Positions 1 through 6,376 of a stretch of DNA of 12,225 nucleotides are shown here, piece after piece. The notes below the pieces were generated by a model. It was not told where the DNA came from and searched no databases. It was given only the letters and a program-made list of their open reading frames with translations. Source of the stretch: Phascolarctobacterium sp. (GTDB taxonomy: Bacteria > Bacillota > Negativicutes > Acidaminococcales > Acidaminococcaceae); NCBI GenBank assembly GCA_022718015.1, contig JAIHZV010000014.1, forward strand, positions 1 through 12,225, given 5' to 3'. Both the position numbers and the translations under genes were made by a program. Positions within the stretch are counted from its first letter, which is position 1; every line of letters starts with the position of its first letter.

Positions 1-361
1 AACGGATAGGCGCGATTTCTGTATAGCTGCACCAGCTGATTTTGAACCTGTCCGGCACCAGCCTGCTCAAAAGCTCCGTCAATGCACCAGCAGGACACAG
101 CCTGCCGCAGAACACAGGACCAAAGCAAAAGGCTGCCAGCAGCAGCATAATCGTGCTCACCACGCTGACTGGCGAATAACGGAAAATATTGCCGTCTAGG
201 ATATGCTCTATGGGTATACGCAGGCACAGACTGTGAATCGTCTGCACGTAACTCGTATGCGTCAGCAGATAGCCAAGCGCTCGCTGAAACAGCGCAAAGG
301 GTGCATAAAACAGCACGAAGCCCAGCAGATAGCCTGCCAGACGTTTTAAATTATAAGGCAT
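1..361 (-). CDS. NapH/CcoG-like 4Fe-4S polyferredoxin membrane protein, N-terminal part (runs off left edge)
   Basis: Translating the minus strand from the ATG at 361 gives 120 uninterrupted codons to the window edge. Two hydrophobic stretches are visible, about residues 8-33 and 65-84. A cysteine motif CGRLCPAGALTE follows at residues 85-96 (C85, C89-P90). This hydrophobic-segment-plus-CxxxCP arrangement is the start of the Fer4_5 region of NapH/NosR/CcoG-type inner-membrane proteins, which carry iron-sulfur clusters and pass electrons across or along the membrane. Further cysteine motifs would lie beyond the edge. An AGGAAGG ribosome-binding site sits about 10 bases before the ATG. The gene lies 126 bp downstream of the TonB receptor on the same strand, with a hairpin between them, so co-transcription by read-through is possible but not shown. 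No clear promoter of its own was seen in the gap. Substrate and electron partner are unknown. Confidence 0.75.
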   Translation of the reverse strand, partial: MPYNLKRLAGYLLGFVLFYAPFALFQRALGYLLTHTSYVQTIHSLCLRIPIEHILDGNIFRYSPVSVVSTIMLLLAAFCFGPVFCGRLCPAGALTELLSRLVPDRFKISWCSYTEIAPIR

Positions 362-416
362 GTAATCATCACCTTCCTGAAAAAATTTTTACATAAGCGG
401 CCCCTCGCAAAGGCGC

Positions 417-468
417 AAATAAGGATAGGGAGCAAGTTTACCCTATCCTTATTGCTTTATGTAATTGA
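417..468. repeat. Copy 1 of a dispersed hairpin repeat
   Basis: This copy shares 14 bp (417-430, AAATAAGGATAGGG) and then 32 bp without a mismatch (437-468) with the stretch at 5606-5658. Only the hairpin loop differs. Both copies have the same orientation and both lie just 3' of a minus-strand gene. Confidence 0.85.
418..453 (-). terminator. Putative intrinsic terminator after the TonB receptor gene
   Basis: Perfect 13-bp inverted repeat, AATAAGGATAGGG (418-430) and CCCTATCCTTATT (441-453), with a 10-base loop. Read on the minus strand it follows the receptor stop codon by about 35 bases. The G+C-rich core GGATAGGG/CCCTATCC is followed by TTATTT, a short U-rich tract. On the plus strand the core is followed by TTATTGCTTTATG, so it could act in both directions. 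The weak U-tract means termination may be partial, letting some transcription reach the polyferredoxin gene. Confidence 0.6.
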
Positions 469-487
469 TGAGAGTTGAACGAGGGGA

Positions 488-2695
488 TTAGAAGCTGTAA
501 CGCAGGCCAACGTTGTAGGTACGGCCAGCAGTTGCTTCGCTGCAATAGAACTCTTTATCGAGCAAATTAGTAATGCCAAATTGTAAAGTTACATCCTTAG
601 CAAGCTTATAGTTGATACCGGTATTAACTATAAAGAACGCATCCTCGGCACCGTATTCACCGGTCGCACTATCCGGACTCATACGCTCGCTTACATATTG
701 ACAATCAAGCAATACATTCAGCTTATCATTATTGTACGCAATGCCAGAATGGAATAAATGCTTAGGAACAGTATAATCAGCTACACCACTATAAGCTTGA
801 TTCTTATTAGTTCCGGGAATAACAGCACCAGACGTTTTTCCTGTCTGCCATGCATAATTCAAATAAGCACTCCAGTTAGAATCAAATTTATGATTCAATT
901 CAACTTCAACACCGCGGCGTTTTTCTTCGTTGTAATTGATGTACTGCTTATGAGTGCAAACACCAGCTGCATTATAGAAATAAGTATAAGCAATCTTGTC
1001 CTTAGTTTCGATACGATAAAGATTGATACCAAAATTGGTATTATCAGACAGCTTTTGCTTCATGCCAATTTCATAAGTGTCACTAATTTCAGGATCTAAT
1101 GCAGGGTTAGGTATTGCTGCACCCATGCCACTGCCGCCATATCTATAAATCTGATACATTGGACCAGGATTAAAGGAGTGACCGTAGGACACATAATAGT
1201 TAGTGTTTTCATCAGCTTTAAAATCAAAAGCCAGCTTAGGACTTAACTCGTTATAGCCTTTTCCTTTACTCGTAGTAGCATAAGCTCCATCATACCAGAA
1301 ATGTCCATCGCCCTTTTTGTAGTTATCATATCTCAGACCGGCATACATAGTTACTTTATCATTCATTTTATACTCATCTTGAACAAATAAAGCTGAGTTC
1401 TTGACCTTGCCGCTGTCGGTAGCGTATTCATTAATCTTCGAATCGCGGTCATGCCATTTGCTTAAATTAAAACGATGCTGTATCATTTCTTCCTGTTTGT
1501 AATTACCGCCAACAAGAATTGTATGATTGCCGACATTCTCCCATGCTTTTTCAATATTTAAAGAATATAATTCTCCCGGATGATCGGATAAGTCACCAGC
1601 TCCTGTATAATTAATATCCGTAACGCCACTAGGAGGACTGCTAAAACCTGAAACCTGATCTTTGGAATAATTAAATGAAGCAGTCAAATTATTTTTTTCA
1701 TCATTATAAGTGAGAGAATGTATATTTCTAATGTCTATATTATCGTATCCAAAGAAATCCTTTGTTTTTATAGTAATCTTATTACCATTCTGAGTAGTTA
1801 CAGTACCATTATACACAGGGTTTCCAGCTGCATCTTTAACATAAGAGAACGGATTAACGTATTTCTTTTCGCTTTCACTTCTATTAAACGCATATTTCAA
1901 GGATTGAGAATCATTAAAATTATATTTTACATTAAAATTATAGTTCTCAGTTTTCCACTGCTTTTCACCACGGCCTCCATATACATAAGTTTTGCCATCG
2001 CTTAAAACAGGCAGATTAGCACTATACGTACCTGTACCAGACTTTGCTTTAGCTGTACGATAGTATCCTCTATAACCATCAGAAGAACTGTTCTCATAGC
2101 CTACGCCAAAGGACCATTTATCATTAACCTTAGCCCTAGCCTGCACGCTCTTTTTCCAGGTATTGTTGCTTCCATAGGATAATACTACATCACCATTAAG
2201 CTTATCAGTAGCTTCCTTAGTAGTAATATTAATAACACCAGCTACAGCACGTCCACCATAAATAGAGGAAGCCGCACCACGTAAAACCTCAATACGTTCA
2301 ATAGCTTCTACAGGAATCTGATCAAAATTTACTGCGCCCTTATAAGCAGAATTAAGCTGAACACCATCGACTAATACGAGAATGTTAGGCGTGTCCATAC
2401 CACGCAGCATGATTTGGTCATCTTGAGCCTTAGCCTGATTCATGTACAAGCCAGGTACATATTGCAAAGCCTCTTGGATTGTCGTTACATTATGTCTTTC
2501 AATATCCTTTGCCGTAACAACACTCACGCTAGCCGGAACCTCTTGGAGCTGCTTCATCGTTCTCGTCGCCGTAACGACCATCGTATCAAGATCATACTCG
2601 CCAATCTCTTCAGCGTGAACCGCAGTTCCCCCCCAAAGAACATTACCACAAATCAATGCCGTCATCAATAAGCCTTTGTTAGTTAATTTACTCAC
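488..2695 (-). CDS. TonB-dependent outer-membrane receptor
   Basis: This is a 735-residue outer-membrane receptor that would import a scarce ligand (siderophore, heme, cobalamin or another metal complex) using TonB-ExbBD energy. An N-terminal signal peptide (about residues 1-28, ending AVHA) is followed by a TonB-box-like stretch DLDTMVVTA (35-43). A plug domain runs to about residue 160, with NILVLVDGVQLN and the conserved ERIEVLRGAASSIYGG region. The rest is a beta-barrel ending in NVGLRYSF with the C-terminal aromatic residue typical of outer-membrane barrels. Length is normal for the family. The start is GTG at 2695, supported by GGAGG 7-8 bases upstream; no in-frame ATG fits better. It is divergent from the MerR gene, and its promoter has the 19-bp spacer of MerR-activated promoters. 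The ligand cannot be told from sequence. Confidence 0.93.
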   Translation of the reverse strand: MSKLTNKGLLMTALICGNVLWGGTAVHAEEIGEYDLDTMVVTATRTMKQLQEVPASVSVVTAKDIERHNVTTIQEALQYVPGLYMNQAKAQDDQIMLRGMDTPNILVLVDGVQLNSAYKGAVNFDQIPVEAIERIEVLRGAASSIYGGRAVAGVINITTKEATDKLNGDVVLSYGSNNTWKKSVQARAKVNDKWSFGVGYENSSSDGYRGYYRTAKAKSGTGTYSANLPVLSDGKTYVYGGRGEKQWKTENYNFNVKYNFNDSQSLKYAFNRSESEKKYVNPFSYVKDAAGNPVYNGTVTTQNGNKITIKTKDFFGYDNIDIRNIHSLTYNDEKNNLTASFNYSKDQVSGFSSPPSGVTDINYTGAGDLSDHPGELYSLNIEKAWENVGNHTILVGGNYKQEEMIQHRFNLSKWHDRDSKINEYATDSGKVKNSALFVQDEYKMNDKVTMYAGLRYDNYKKGDGHFWYDGAYATTSKGKGYNELSPKLAFDFKADENTNYYVSYGHSFNPGPMYQIYRYGGSGMGAAIPNPALDPEISDTYEIGMKQKLSDNTNFGINLYRIETKDKIAYTYFYNAAGVCTHKQYINYNEEKRRGVEVELNHKFDSNWSAYLNYAWQTGKTSGAVIPGTNKNQAYSGVADYTVPKHLFHSGIAYNNDKLNVLLDCQYVSERMSPDSATGEYGAEDAFFIVNTGINYKLAKDVTLQFGITNLLDKEFYCSEATAGRTYNVGLRYSF

Positions 2696-2754
2696 TCGTA
2701 ATCCTCCGTTTCATACACAATACACTCATCAAAAAAATCGCGTGCACAAAAGCT

Positions 2755-2771
2755 ATAATTAGATAAATTAT
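2755..2771. promoter_or_regulatory. AT-rich inverted repeat in receptor leader, possible operator
   Basis: ATAATT (2755-2760) and AATTAT (2766-2771) form a 17-bp dyad with a 5-base centre. It lies in the intergenic region, inside the predicted receptor leader. The size and AT-richness recall Fur/PerR-type sites, but the match to a 7-1-7 consensus is weak. In such AT-rich DNA it could be chance. Confidence 0.2.
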
Positions 2772-2794
2772 TAATATGCACATTCTTCTTTGTA

Positions 2795-2803
2795 TGTTAT
2801 AAT
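2795..2803 (+). promoter_or_regulatory. Extended -10 promoter of the MerR-family gene
   Basis: TGTTATAAT is an extended -10 (TGn plus a perfect TATAAT at 2798-2803). No good -35 box is seen 17 bp upstream, which is common for extended -10 promoters. Transcription would start near 2810, about 36 bases before the merR ATG. The box overlaps the receptor's -10 on the other strand. Confidence 0.6.
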
Positions 2804-2829
2804 ACTATGTATAGCTACTAGACAGTCAA
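2799..2829 (-). promoter_or_regulatory. Receptor promoter with MerR-type 19-bp spacer
   Basis: On the minus strand TTGACT (2829-2824) and TATTAT (2804-2799) are each 5/6 matches to -35 and -10 consensus, separated by exactly 19 bp (2805-2823). MerR-family activators use such over-long spacers and bind a dyad inside them. A partial dyad runs across 2804-2826, with ACT/AGT ends plus three inner pairs. The -35 box lies within the merR leader, next to its ribosome-binding site. I infer that the divergent regulator controls this promoter and possibly its own. Confidence 0.55.
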
Positions 2830-2845
2830 GGAGTTTTTTACAAAA

Positions 2846-3673
2846 ATGCAAAAAGGCATCCAAAATTATTTCACAACCGGAGAATTATCTCAGCTTTGCA
2901 AGATTCCGCGCAAGACTCTGCTCTATTATGATAAGCTTGGTCTGATTACGCCCGAGGTCGTCGACGAAAACGGCTATCGTTATTATAAACGCAGCCAGCT
3001 GTTTTTATTACAGCTTATTCTTACCCTGCGCCAGCTTGATGTTCCTATCGCACGCATCAAGGAATATCTCGCTACGCGCTCACCTGCCACCTACAGCGAT
3101 ATGTTCCACGAACGCATTGACTTTTTCACGCAGGAAATCGCCCGCCTGCAGGCCATGAGGGACGAGCTGCAAAAAGAAGTTGACAAGCTCAGCCGCATTG
3201 CCAATATCACGCTCGACAAGCTTACGCTTGTCCACGCGCCGGAAAGCTATCTTTATATCAGTAAGGAGGCTGAAGAAAATGAATGCTTCAAAAAGCGTTC
3301 TACGCATATAGCCAATATGTTTGCCAGCCTGCAGAAGGACGTCGCAGTTACAACCAACAGCTTTGGCTATATTTATGATGCGCAGATACTGCAGGATTTC
3401 AGCACCCAGCATATCAAGCATTATTTTTATAAGCTCAACGAACCTCTGCCTACGCCCCAATGCTATAAAAAAGAAGCTGGCGATTATCTTACACTTTGTT
3501 TTCAGGGCGTCTATATGTTTAACAATAAAGATAATTTACAGCTTTTGGCAGACTATTGCCGAGAGCATGGCTTTACGCCGTTATCACCGCTATACGTTAC
3601 CTCACTATGTGATTACTGGATGACAGATGATATAAGCAAATACGTTTACAAGCTAGAAATAAGAGTAAAATGA
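2846..3673 (+). CDS. MerR-family transcriptional regulator with C-terminal ligand-binding-type domain
   Basis: 275-residue regulator. An N-terminal MerR winged helix-turn-helix occupies about residues 8-75: FTTGELSQLCKIPRKTLLYY, then DKLGLITP and ENGYRYY, the standard helix 2/wing signature. A charged helical linker (about 90-120) would form the dimer coiled coil. The C-terminal 150 residues resemble the effector-binding half of BmrR/BltR-like members, with no cysteine cluster of the metal-sensing type obvious. The ATG at 2846 is the only possible start because an in-frame TAG lies at 2819-2821; the AAGGAG at 2828-2833 sits 12 bases before it, a longer spacing than usual. It is divergent from the TonB receptor gene, its likely target. 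Members of this family usually twist an over-long promoter spacer when ligand is bound; the ligand here is unknown. Confidence 0.9.
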   Translation: MQKGIQNYFTTGELSQLCKIPRKTLLYYDKLGLITPEVVDENGYRYYKRSQLFLLQLILTLRQLDVPIARIKEYLATRSPATYSDMFHERIDFFTQEIARLQAMRDELQKEVDKLSRIANITLDKLTLVHAPESYLYISKEAEENECFKKRSTHIANMFASLQKDVAVTTNSFGYIYDAQILQDFSTQHIKHYFYKLNEPLPTPQCYKKEAGDYLTLCFQGVYMFNNKDNLQLLADYCREHGFTPLSPLYVTSLCDYWMTDDISKYVYKLEIRVK

Positions 3674-3688
3674 TAATGCAAGCGAGTA

Positions 3689-3717
3689 GGAGGGATTTTT
3701 GAATAAAATTCCCGACC
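3689..3717. terminator. Imperfect hairpin between convergent genes
   Basis: GGGA-T-TTTT (3692-3700) can pair with AAAA-T-TCCC (3705-3713) around a GAAT loop, with one T-T mismatch. A further GG/CC pair lies outside small bulges (3689-3690 with 3716-3717). It sits just after the merR stop, facing the end of the ATPase gene, where a bidirectional terminator would be expected. No clear U-tract follows on either strand, so the call is tentative. The same bases include the AGGAGGG that could serve the small ORF at 3699. Confidence 0.3.
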
Positions 3718-3932
3718 TCTTATCAAATCGTGATTTGTATAAGGGCCAAAGCAAAAGGCTGCCACAGGTAGACAGTCAAGAGATTTTTTTAATTCGTGGC
3801 AATTTCTACTGTTTTTTTATAAAAGGCAATACCATACTTGTAAACAGTTTGCACACCCCTGCTTTTCATATCAGCATCGTATTGTTTCGCGTCTATCTGC
3901 TCCAAAGCCTTTTTAGCAAGAGCTGCAAGTGA
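3699..3932 (+). other. Small ORF after merR, possible gene remnant
   Basis: AGGAGGG (3688-3694) followed four bases later by TTG opens a 77-codon frame beginning (M)NKIPDLLSNRDLYKG. Only codons up to about 3788 lie in free intergenic sequence; the rest runs antisense through the 3' end of the ATPase gene and is most likely meaningless there. The strong Shine-Dalgarno and its position directly behind merR would suit the start of a MerR-regulated gene whose body was lost. I recognise no family. The TTG start and the fact that the AGGAGGG also falls in a hairpin stem make it doubtful. Confidence 0.2.
3746..3780. repeat. Mosaic of short duplicated sequence
   Basis: Bases 3746-3764 (CCAAAGCAAAAGGCTGCCA) are identical to 120-138 inside the polyferredoxin gene. 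Bases 3769-3780 (TAGACAGTCAAG) are identical to 2819-2830, which holds the -35 half of the receptor promoter. Both matches are in the same orientation as their source. Confidence 0.5.
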
Positions 3933-5462
3933 TTCAGCATTATCATTTTTTGACTTAACTTCAATGATTATACCAGGCAGCCTGCCAATATTTTTAGGCT
4001 CAAGAGCGATATCATACCTGCCATTGCCACTTTCCCTATTAGAGCGCACAAAATACTTTTCATGGAAAAGCAAGGAAATACCCAGCAACAGTCCGTGATA
4101 ATAGTTTTCATTCACCGTGTCATGAAAACTTATAGCCTCCAACAGAAAGGTGTTTAAACTCTTTTTAAGCAGGTAAATATCTTTCTCCATAAGAGCCTTG
4201 CTCACTGTATAAGCAATATTCATAGACATATTATCCGATAAGTGAGCAATGATTTCTTTATAATAAACATTCGTCAGTTCTTTGTTCGGAATGCTCAGCT
4301 CACACTCCCTGTCGCCAAACGGCGTAAGCGTCGTCCTAACGGCTTTCAGATAACCAGTCATAAGCAAAAAAGCAAAAATGTTCTCCGCCCTGTTTTTGAT
4401 TTCAGGATAAACAACATTAGTTTCTACAATCGAAGTAACTATCTTTCCACTAACCAGCTCATTAAGCTTTTGAAAAATCTCCGTATTCAAACAGTTCAGC
4501 AGATCATAAACAACAAAATTTTCGGAAGTCTGCACCCAATAGGGCATAGCCAAACAATCATTAGCAAAATAATTCAATACAGACCACGGATTAAAGATTT
4601 CTGTTTCCCCAAAAATATAGCCATCATACCAGTCTTTAATTTCGGGCAATTTGTCTTCTTTTTCATAATATCGTGCCATGTCTTCAACTTCTGCATTGGT
4701 AAAGCCAAAATAACTGCTATATTTTCTATCCAGAACAGAATATACCCTGATATTATTCAGGCCGCTAAAAATGCTTTCCTTCGCTACACGCAAAATGCCT
4801 GTAAGTATGCCGAAAGCTATATTATTGTTATCTTTTAAGCCAGCCGAGAGCATATTGCGCATAAAGTTAATCACGTCATCATAAAAATTATAAGCATGTC
4901 CCGACTGTATAGTCGTATCATACTCGTCAATAAGCAAAACAACCTTTTGACCATAATGTTGGCGCAGCATTTCTGATAAACGCAAAATGCTTTTCCCAAG
5001 CTCTGCTTTGCTTGCTTTTCCATTTAAAATGCTTTGGAAATATGCTTTATCTTTAACTTTTTCACTATCCTTTAATTCATAGTGTCTGTAAAACTCATCT
5101 TTGATAGTTTCTTGAATCTCTGCATATATTTCTTCCCACGTATTTTGTTTAGCATCCTTAAAGCTCAAAAAAATAACAGGATATTTCCCTTGATGGCACG
5201 TATACTCTTCTCCTTGCGCCCAAATCTTTTTATCTGTAAAATACCTGCTCGTATCTTCGTCCGTCTTTTCAAAAAAGGTACGCAGCATATCCATGTTTAA
5301 TGTTTTGCCAAAACGCCGCGGACGAGTGAAAAGGACGAAACTGCTGCTATCATCCAAAATATCTTTAAGCATAAGCGTTTTATCAACATAATAATATTGA
5401 TCGCAAATCTCGCGATAATCTGTTGAGCCTATTGGTAACGGAAGCTTTTTTGCCTTATTCAT
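3789..5462 (-). CDS. AAA-ATPase-like protein with C-terminal PD-(D/E)XK nuclease-type domain
   Basis: 557-residue protein of the AAA-ATPase_like/PDDEXK_9 family (DUF1703 type), common in gut anaerobes and of unknown role. The family's N-terminal YYYVDKTL motif (about 23-30) is followed by the P-loop-like FTRPRRFGKTLNMDML (45-60). Walker B is VVLLIDEYD (174-182) and a WYDGY motif lies at 278-282. The C-terminal domain has GRYDIAL (D484) and IIIEVKSK (E501, K503), the PD-(D/E)XK residues, all apparently intact. The start is taken at the ATG at 5462, because AAAGGAG lies about 7 bases upstream; an in-frame ATG at 5483 has no comparable site. Base composition is AT-richer than the operon to the right (60 bases at 4501-4560 hold 23 G+C, against 39 at 6541-6600), which fits an accessory, perhaps transferred, gene. 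It is convergent with merR and has its own promoter. Whether it cleaves nucleic acid is not known. Confidence 0.88.
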   Translation of the reverse strand: MNKAKKLPLPIGSTDYREICDQYYYVDKTLMLKDILDDSSSFVLFTRPRRFGKTLNMDMLRTFFEKTDEDTSRYFTDKKIWAQGEEYTCHQGKYPVIFLSFKDAKQNTWEEIYAEIQETIKDEFYRHYELKDSEKVKDKAYFQSILNGKASKAELGKSILRLSEMLRQHYGQKVVLLIDEYDTTIQSGHAYNFYDDVINFMRNMLSAGLKDNNNIAFGILTGILRVAKESIFSGLNNIRVYSVLDRKYSSYFGFTNAEVEDMARYYEKEDKLPEIKDWYDGYIFGETEIFNPWSVLNYFANDCLAMPYWVQTSENFVVYDLLNCLNTEIFQKLNELVSGKIVTSIVETNVVYPEIKNRAENIFAFLLMTGYLKAVRTTLTPFGDRECELSIPNKELTNVYYKEIIAHLSDNMSMNIAYTVSKALMEKDIYLLKKSLNTFLLEAISFHDTVNENYYHGLLLGISLLFHEKYFVRSNRESGNGRYDIALEPKNIGRLPGIIIEVKSKNDNAESLAALAKKALEQIDAKQYDADMKSRGVQTVYKYGIAFYKKTVEIATN

Positions 5463-5489
5463 AATCTCGCTCCTTTCGCGCATCGTTTC

Positions 5490-5514
5490 GATGTTATTTG
5501 GCTATCTTAACATC
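5490..5514. repeat. 7-bp inverted repeat in the ATPase leader
   Basis: GATGTTA (5490-5496) and TAACATC (5508-5514) form a perfect 7-bp inverted repeat around 11 bases. It lies just upstream of the ribosome-binding site in the minus-strand leader. It could be a weak RNA hairpin or a protein site; no family is recognised. Confidence 0.35.
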
Positions 5515-5568
5515 ATCTATCATTCACAATCGTTTATCTATCAAGCATCTACCATTACTCTATCGTTA
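5504..5568. repeat. Degenerate 11-bp tandem repeat in the ATPase leader
   Basis: Plus-strand units are ATCTTAACATC (5504), ATCTATCATTC (5515), a diverged 10-base ACAATCGTTT (5526), ATCTATCAAGC (5536), ATCTACCATTA (5547) and CTCTATCGTTA (5558). The consensus is about ATCTATCATTA and the period is 10-11 bp, one helical turn. The array sits between the predicted transcription start and the start codon of the ATPase gene. Confidence 0.5.
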
Positions 5569-5573
5569 GCAAC

Positions 5574-5602
5574 ATTATAGCATCTTTTGGACAAACACAC
5601 AA
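5574..5602 (-). promoter_or_regulatory. Promoter of the AAA-ATPase-like gene
   Basis: On the minus strand TTGTGT (5602-5597) is separated by 17 bp from a perfect TATAAT (5579-5574), preceded by TGC for an extended -10. Transcription would begin near 5567, giving a leader of about 105 bases. The promoter lies immediately beyond the operon terminator at 5607-5643, so the gene is an independent unit. Confidence 0.65.
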
Positions 5603-5605
5603 AGT

Positions 5606-5658
5606 AAATAAGGATAGGGCTTGTACTTTACCCTATCCTTATTGCTTTATGTAATTGA
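5606..5658. repeat. Copy 2 of a dispersed hairpin repeat
   Basis: 5606-5619 equals 417-430 and 5627-5658 equals 437-468, without mismatch. The loop is 11 bases here, 10 in copy 1. It is a direct repeat of copy 1, 5.2 kb away. Confidence 0.85.
5607..5643 (-). terminator. Putative intrinsic terminator of the mre/rodA/radical-SAM operon
   Basis: Perfect 13-bp inverted repeat (5607-5619 with 5631-5643) around an 11-base loop, about 25 bases after the TIGR03936 stop on the minus strand. After the stem the minus strand reads TTATTTACTTTG, a T-rich tract. It is followed directly by the promoter of the next gene, which supports a terminator role. Confidence 0.65.
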
Positions 5659-5668
5659 CGCTTTCTTT

Positions 5669-6376
5669 TTATGCCAGCTTCACTGCATCCCCATTAAGCA
5701 TAGGAATCAGCTTGCCATTTTTGTTCGCGCGATAAAGCTCCAGGCGCTCGATGTCTGCCATCTCCACAGGCAGCTCCAGCTGATACTGCTCATTAAGCGC
5801 ATTGAGCAAATCAACAGCCTTCATGCTGCCAGTCGGCGTAATCTTGCAGGTGAAGCCGAACACTGTGTTTTCACCAACAAGCTCAACGTCGATATGCGGA
5901 ATGTAGAACTTCACGTCAATCTCCTTGACCTTATCCTTTTTCTTCGGCGCCGCCTTTTTGAAGAGCAGCGTCTCTGCAGCATTGAACTGCGCTACCGCCT
6001 CGCTGATATCCCTGCTATACGGCAGCGTCACGCGATACTTCGCCCCCGCCGCCTGACTCATGAGTGCCGCATGATGTGTTTCGACCGCATCTGCTGCCAG
6101 CACGCGGATGCCGCGCGGCAGAGCTGCATCCAGCGCCTTCGCCGCCGCCTCAACCTCCATCGGCTCAGCCAGCTCGATTTCCACGAACTCCGTATAGCTG
6201 ACTACGCCAACGCCCAGCGCCGAAGCCAGACTGAACTTCAGGTGCGGGTTGAAGCCCTCGGAATAAGCTGCAGGCAGCTTGGCACGGCGGATTGCGCGGC
6301 CAATGGTACGCACATATTCCAGATGGGAGATGAAACGTATATCCTTATCCTTCGTAATTTGCATACGCAGCTTCAT
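5669..6376 (-). CDS. TIGR03936-family (DUF2344) radical SAM-linked protein
   Basis: 235 residues, the usual length of this family. The diagnostic N-terminus is present: DKDIRFISHLEYVRTIGRAI (11-30), then RRAKLPAAYSEGFNPHLKFS (30-49). This family is found next to, or fused to, the TIGR03960 radical SAM protein. A role as partner in the same reaction, possibly RNA modification, is inferred from that linkage; the activity is not established. The ATG overlaps the upstream stop by one base (TAATG), implying translational coupling, with GGAGG about 10 bases upstream inside the preceding gene. It is the last gene of the operon, followed by a terminator. In many Firmicutes the next gene is rng or rplU; here the operon ends instead. 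Confidence 0.9.
   Translation of the reverse strand: MKLRMQITKDKDIRFISHLEYVRTIGRAIRRAKLPAAYSEGFNPHLKFSLASALGVGVVSYTEFVEIELAEPMEVEAAAKALDAALPRGIRVLAADAVETHHAALMSQAAGAKYRVTLPYSRDISEAVAQFNAAETLLFKKAAPKKKDKVKEIDVKFYIPHIDVELVGENTVFGFTCKITPTGSMKAVDLLNALNEQYQLELPVEMADIERLELYRANKNGKLIPMLNGDAVKLA

Noticed and set aside
400..420. Short direct repeat CGCAAA around 406 and 414
   Set aside because: Six-base repeats are frequent by chance and nothing in the surroundings supports a function.
2691..2845. Fur box controlling the receptor
   Set aside because: No good match to the GATAATGATAATCATTATC-type consensus; only the weak dyad at 2755-2771 was kept, at low confidence.
3724..3737. Palindrome CAAATC-GT-GATTTG
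   Set aside because: Only six base pairs with a two-base centre, no second copy near either promoter, and it lies between gene ends; probably chance.
5463..5483. Upstream ATG at 5483 as start of the ATPase gene
   Set aside because: The ATG at 5462 has AAAGGAG at the right distance, and that site lies inside the extension; the extra seven residues are not part of the conserved family start.
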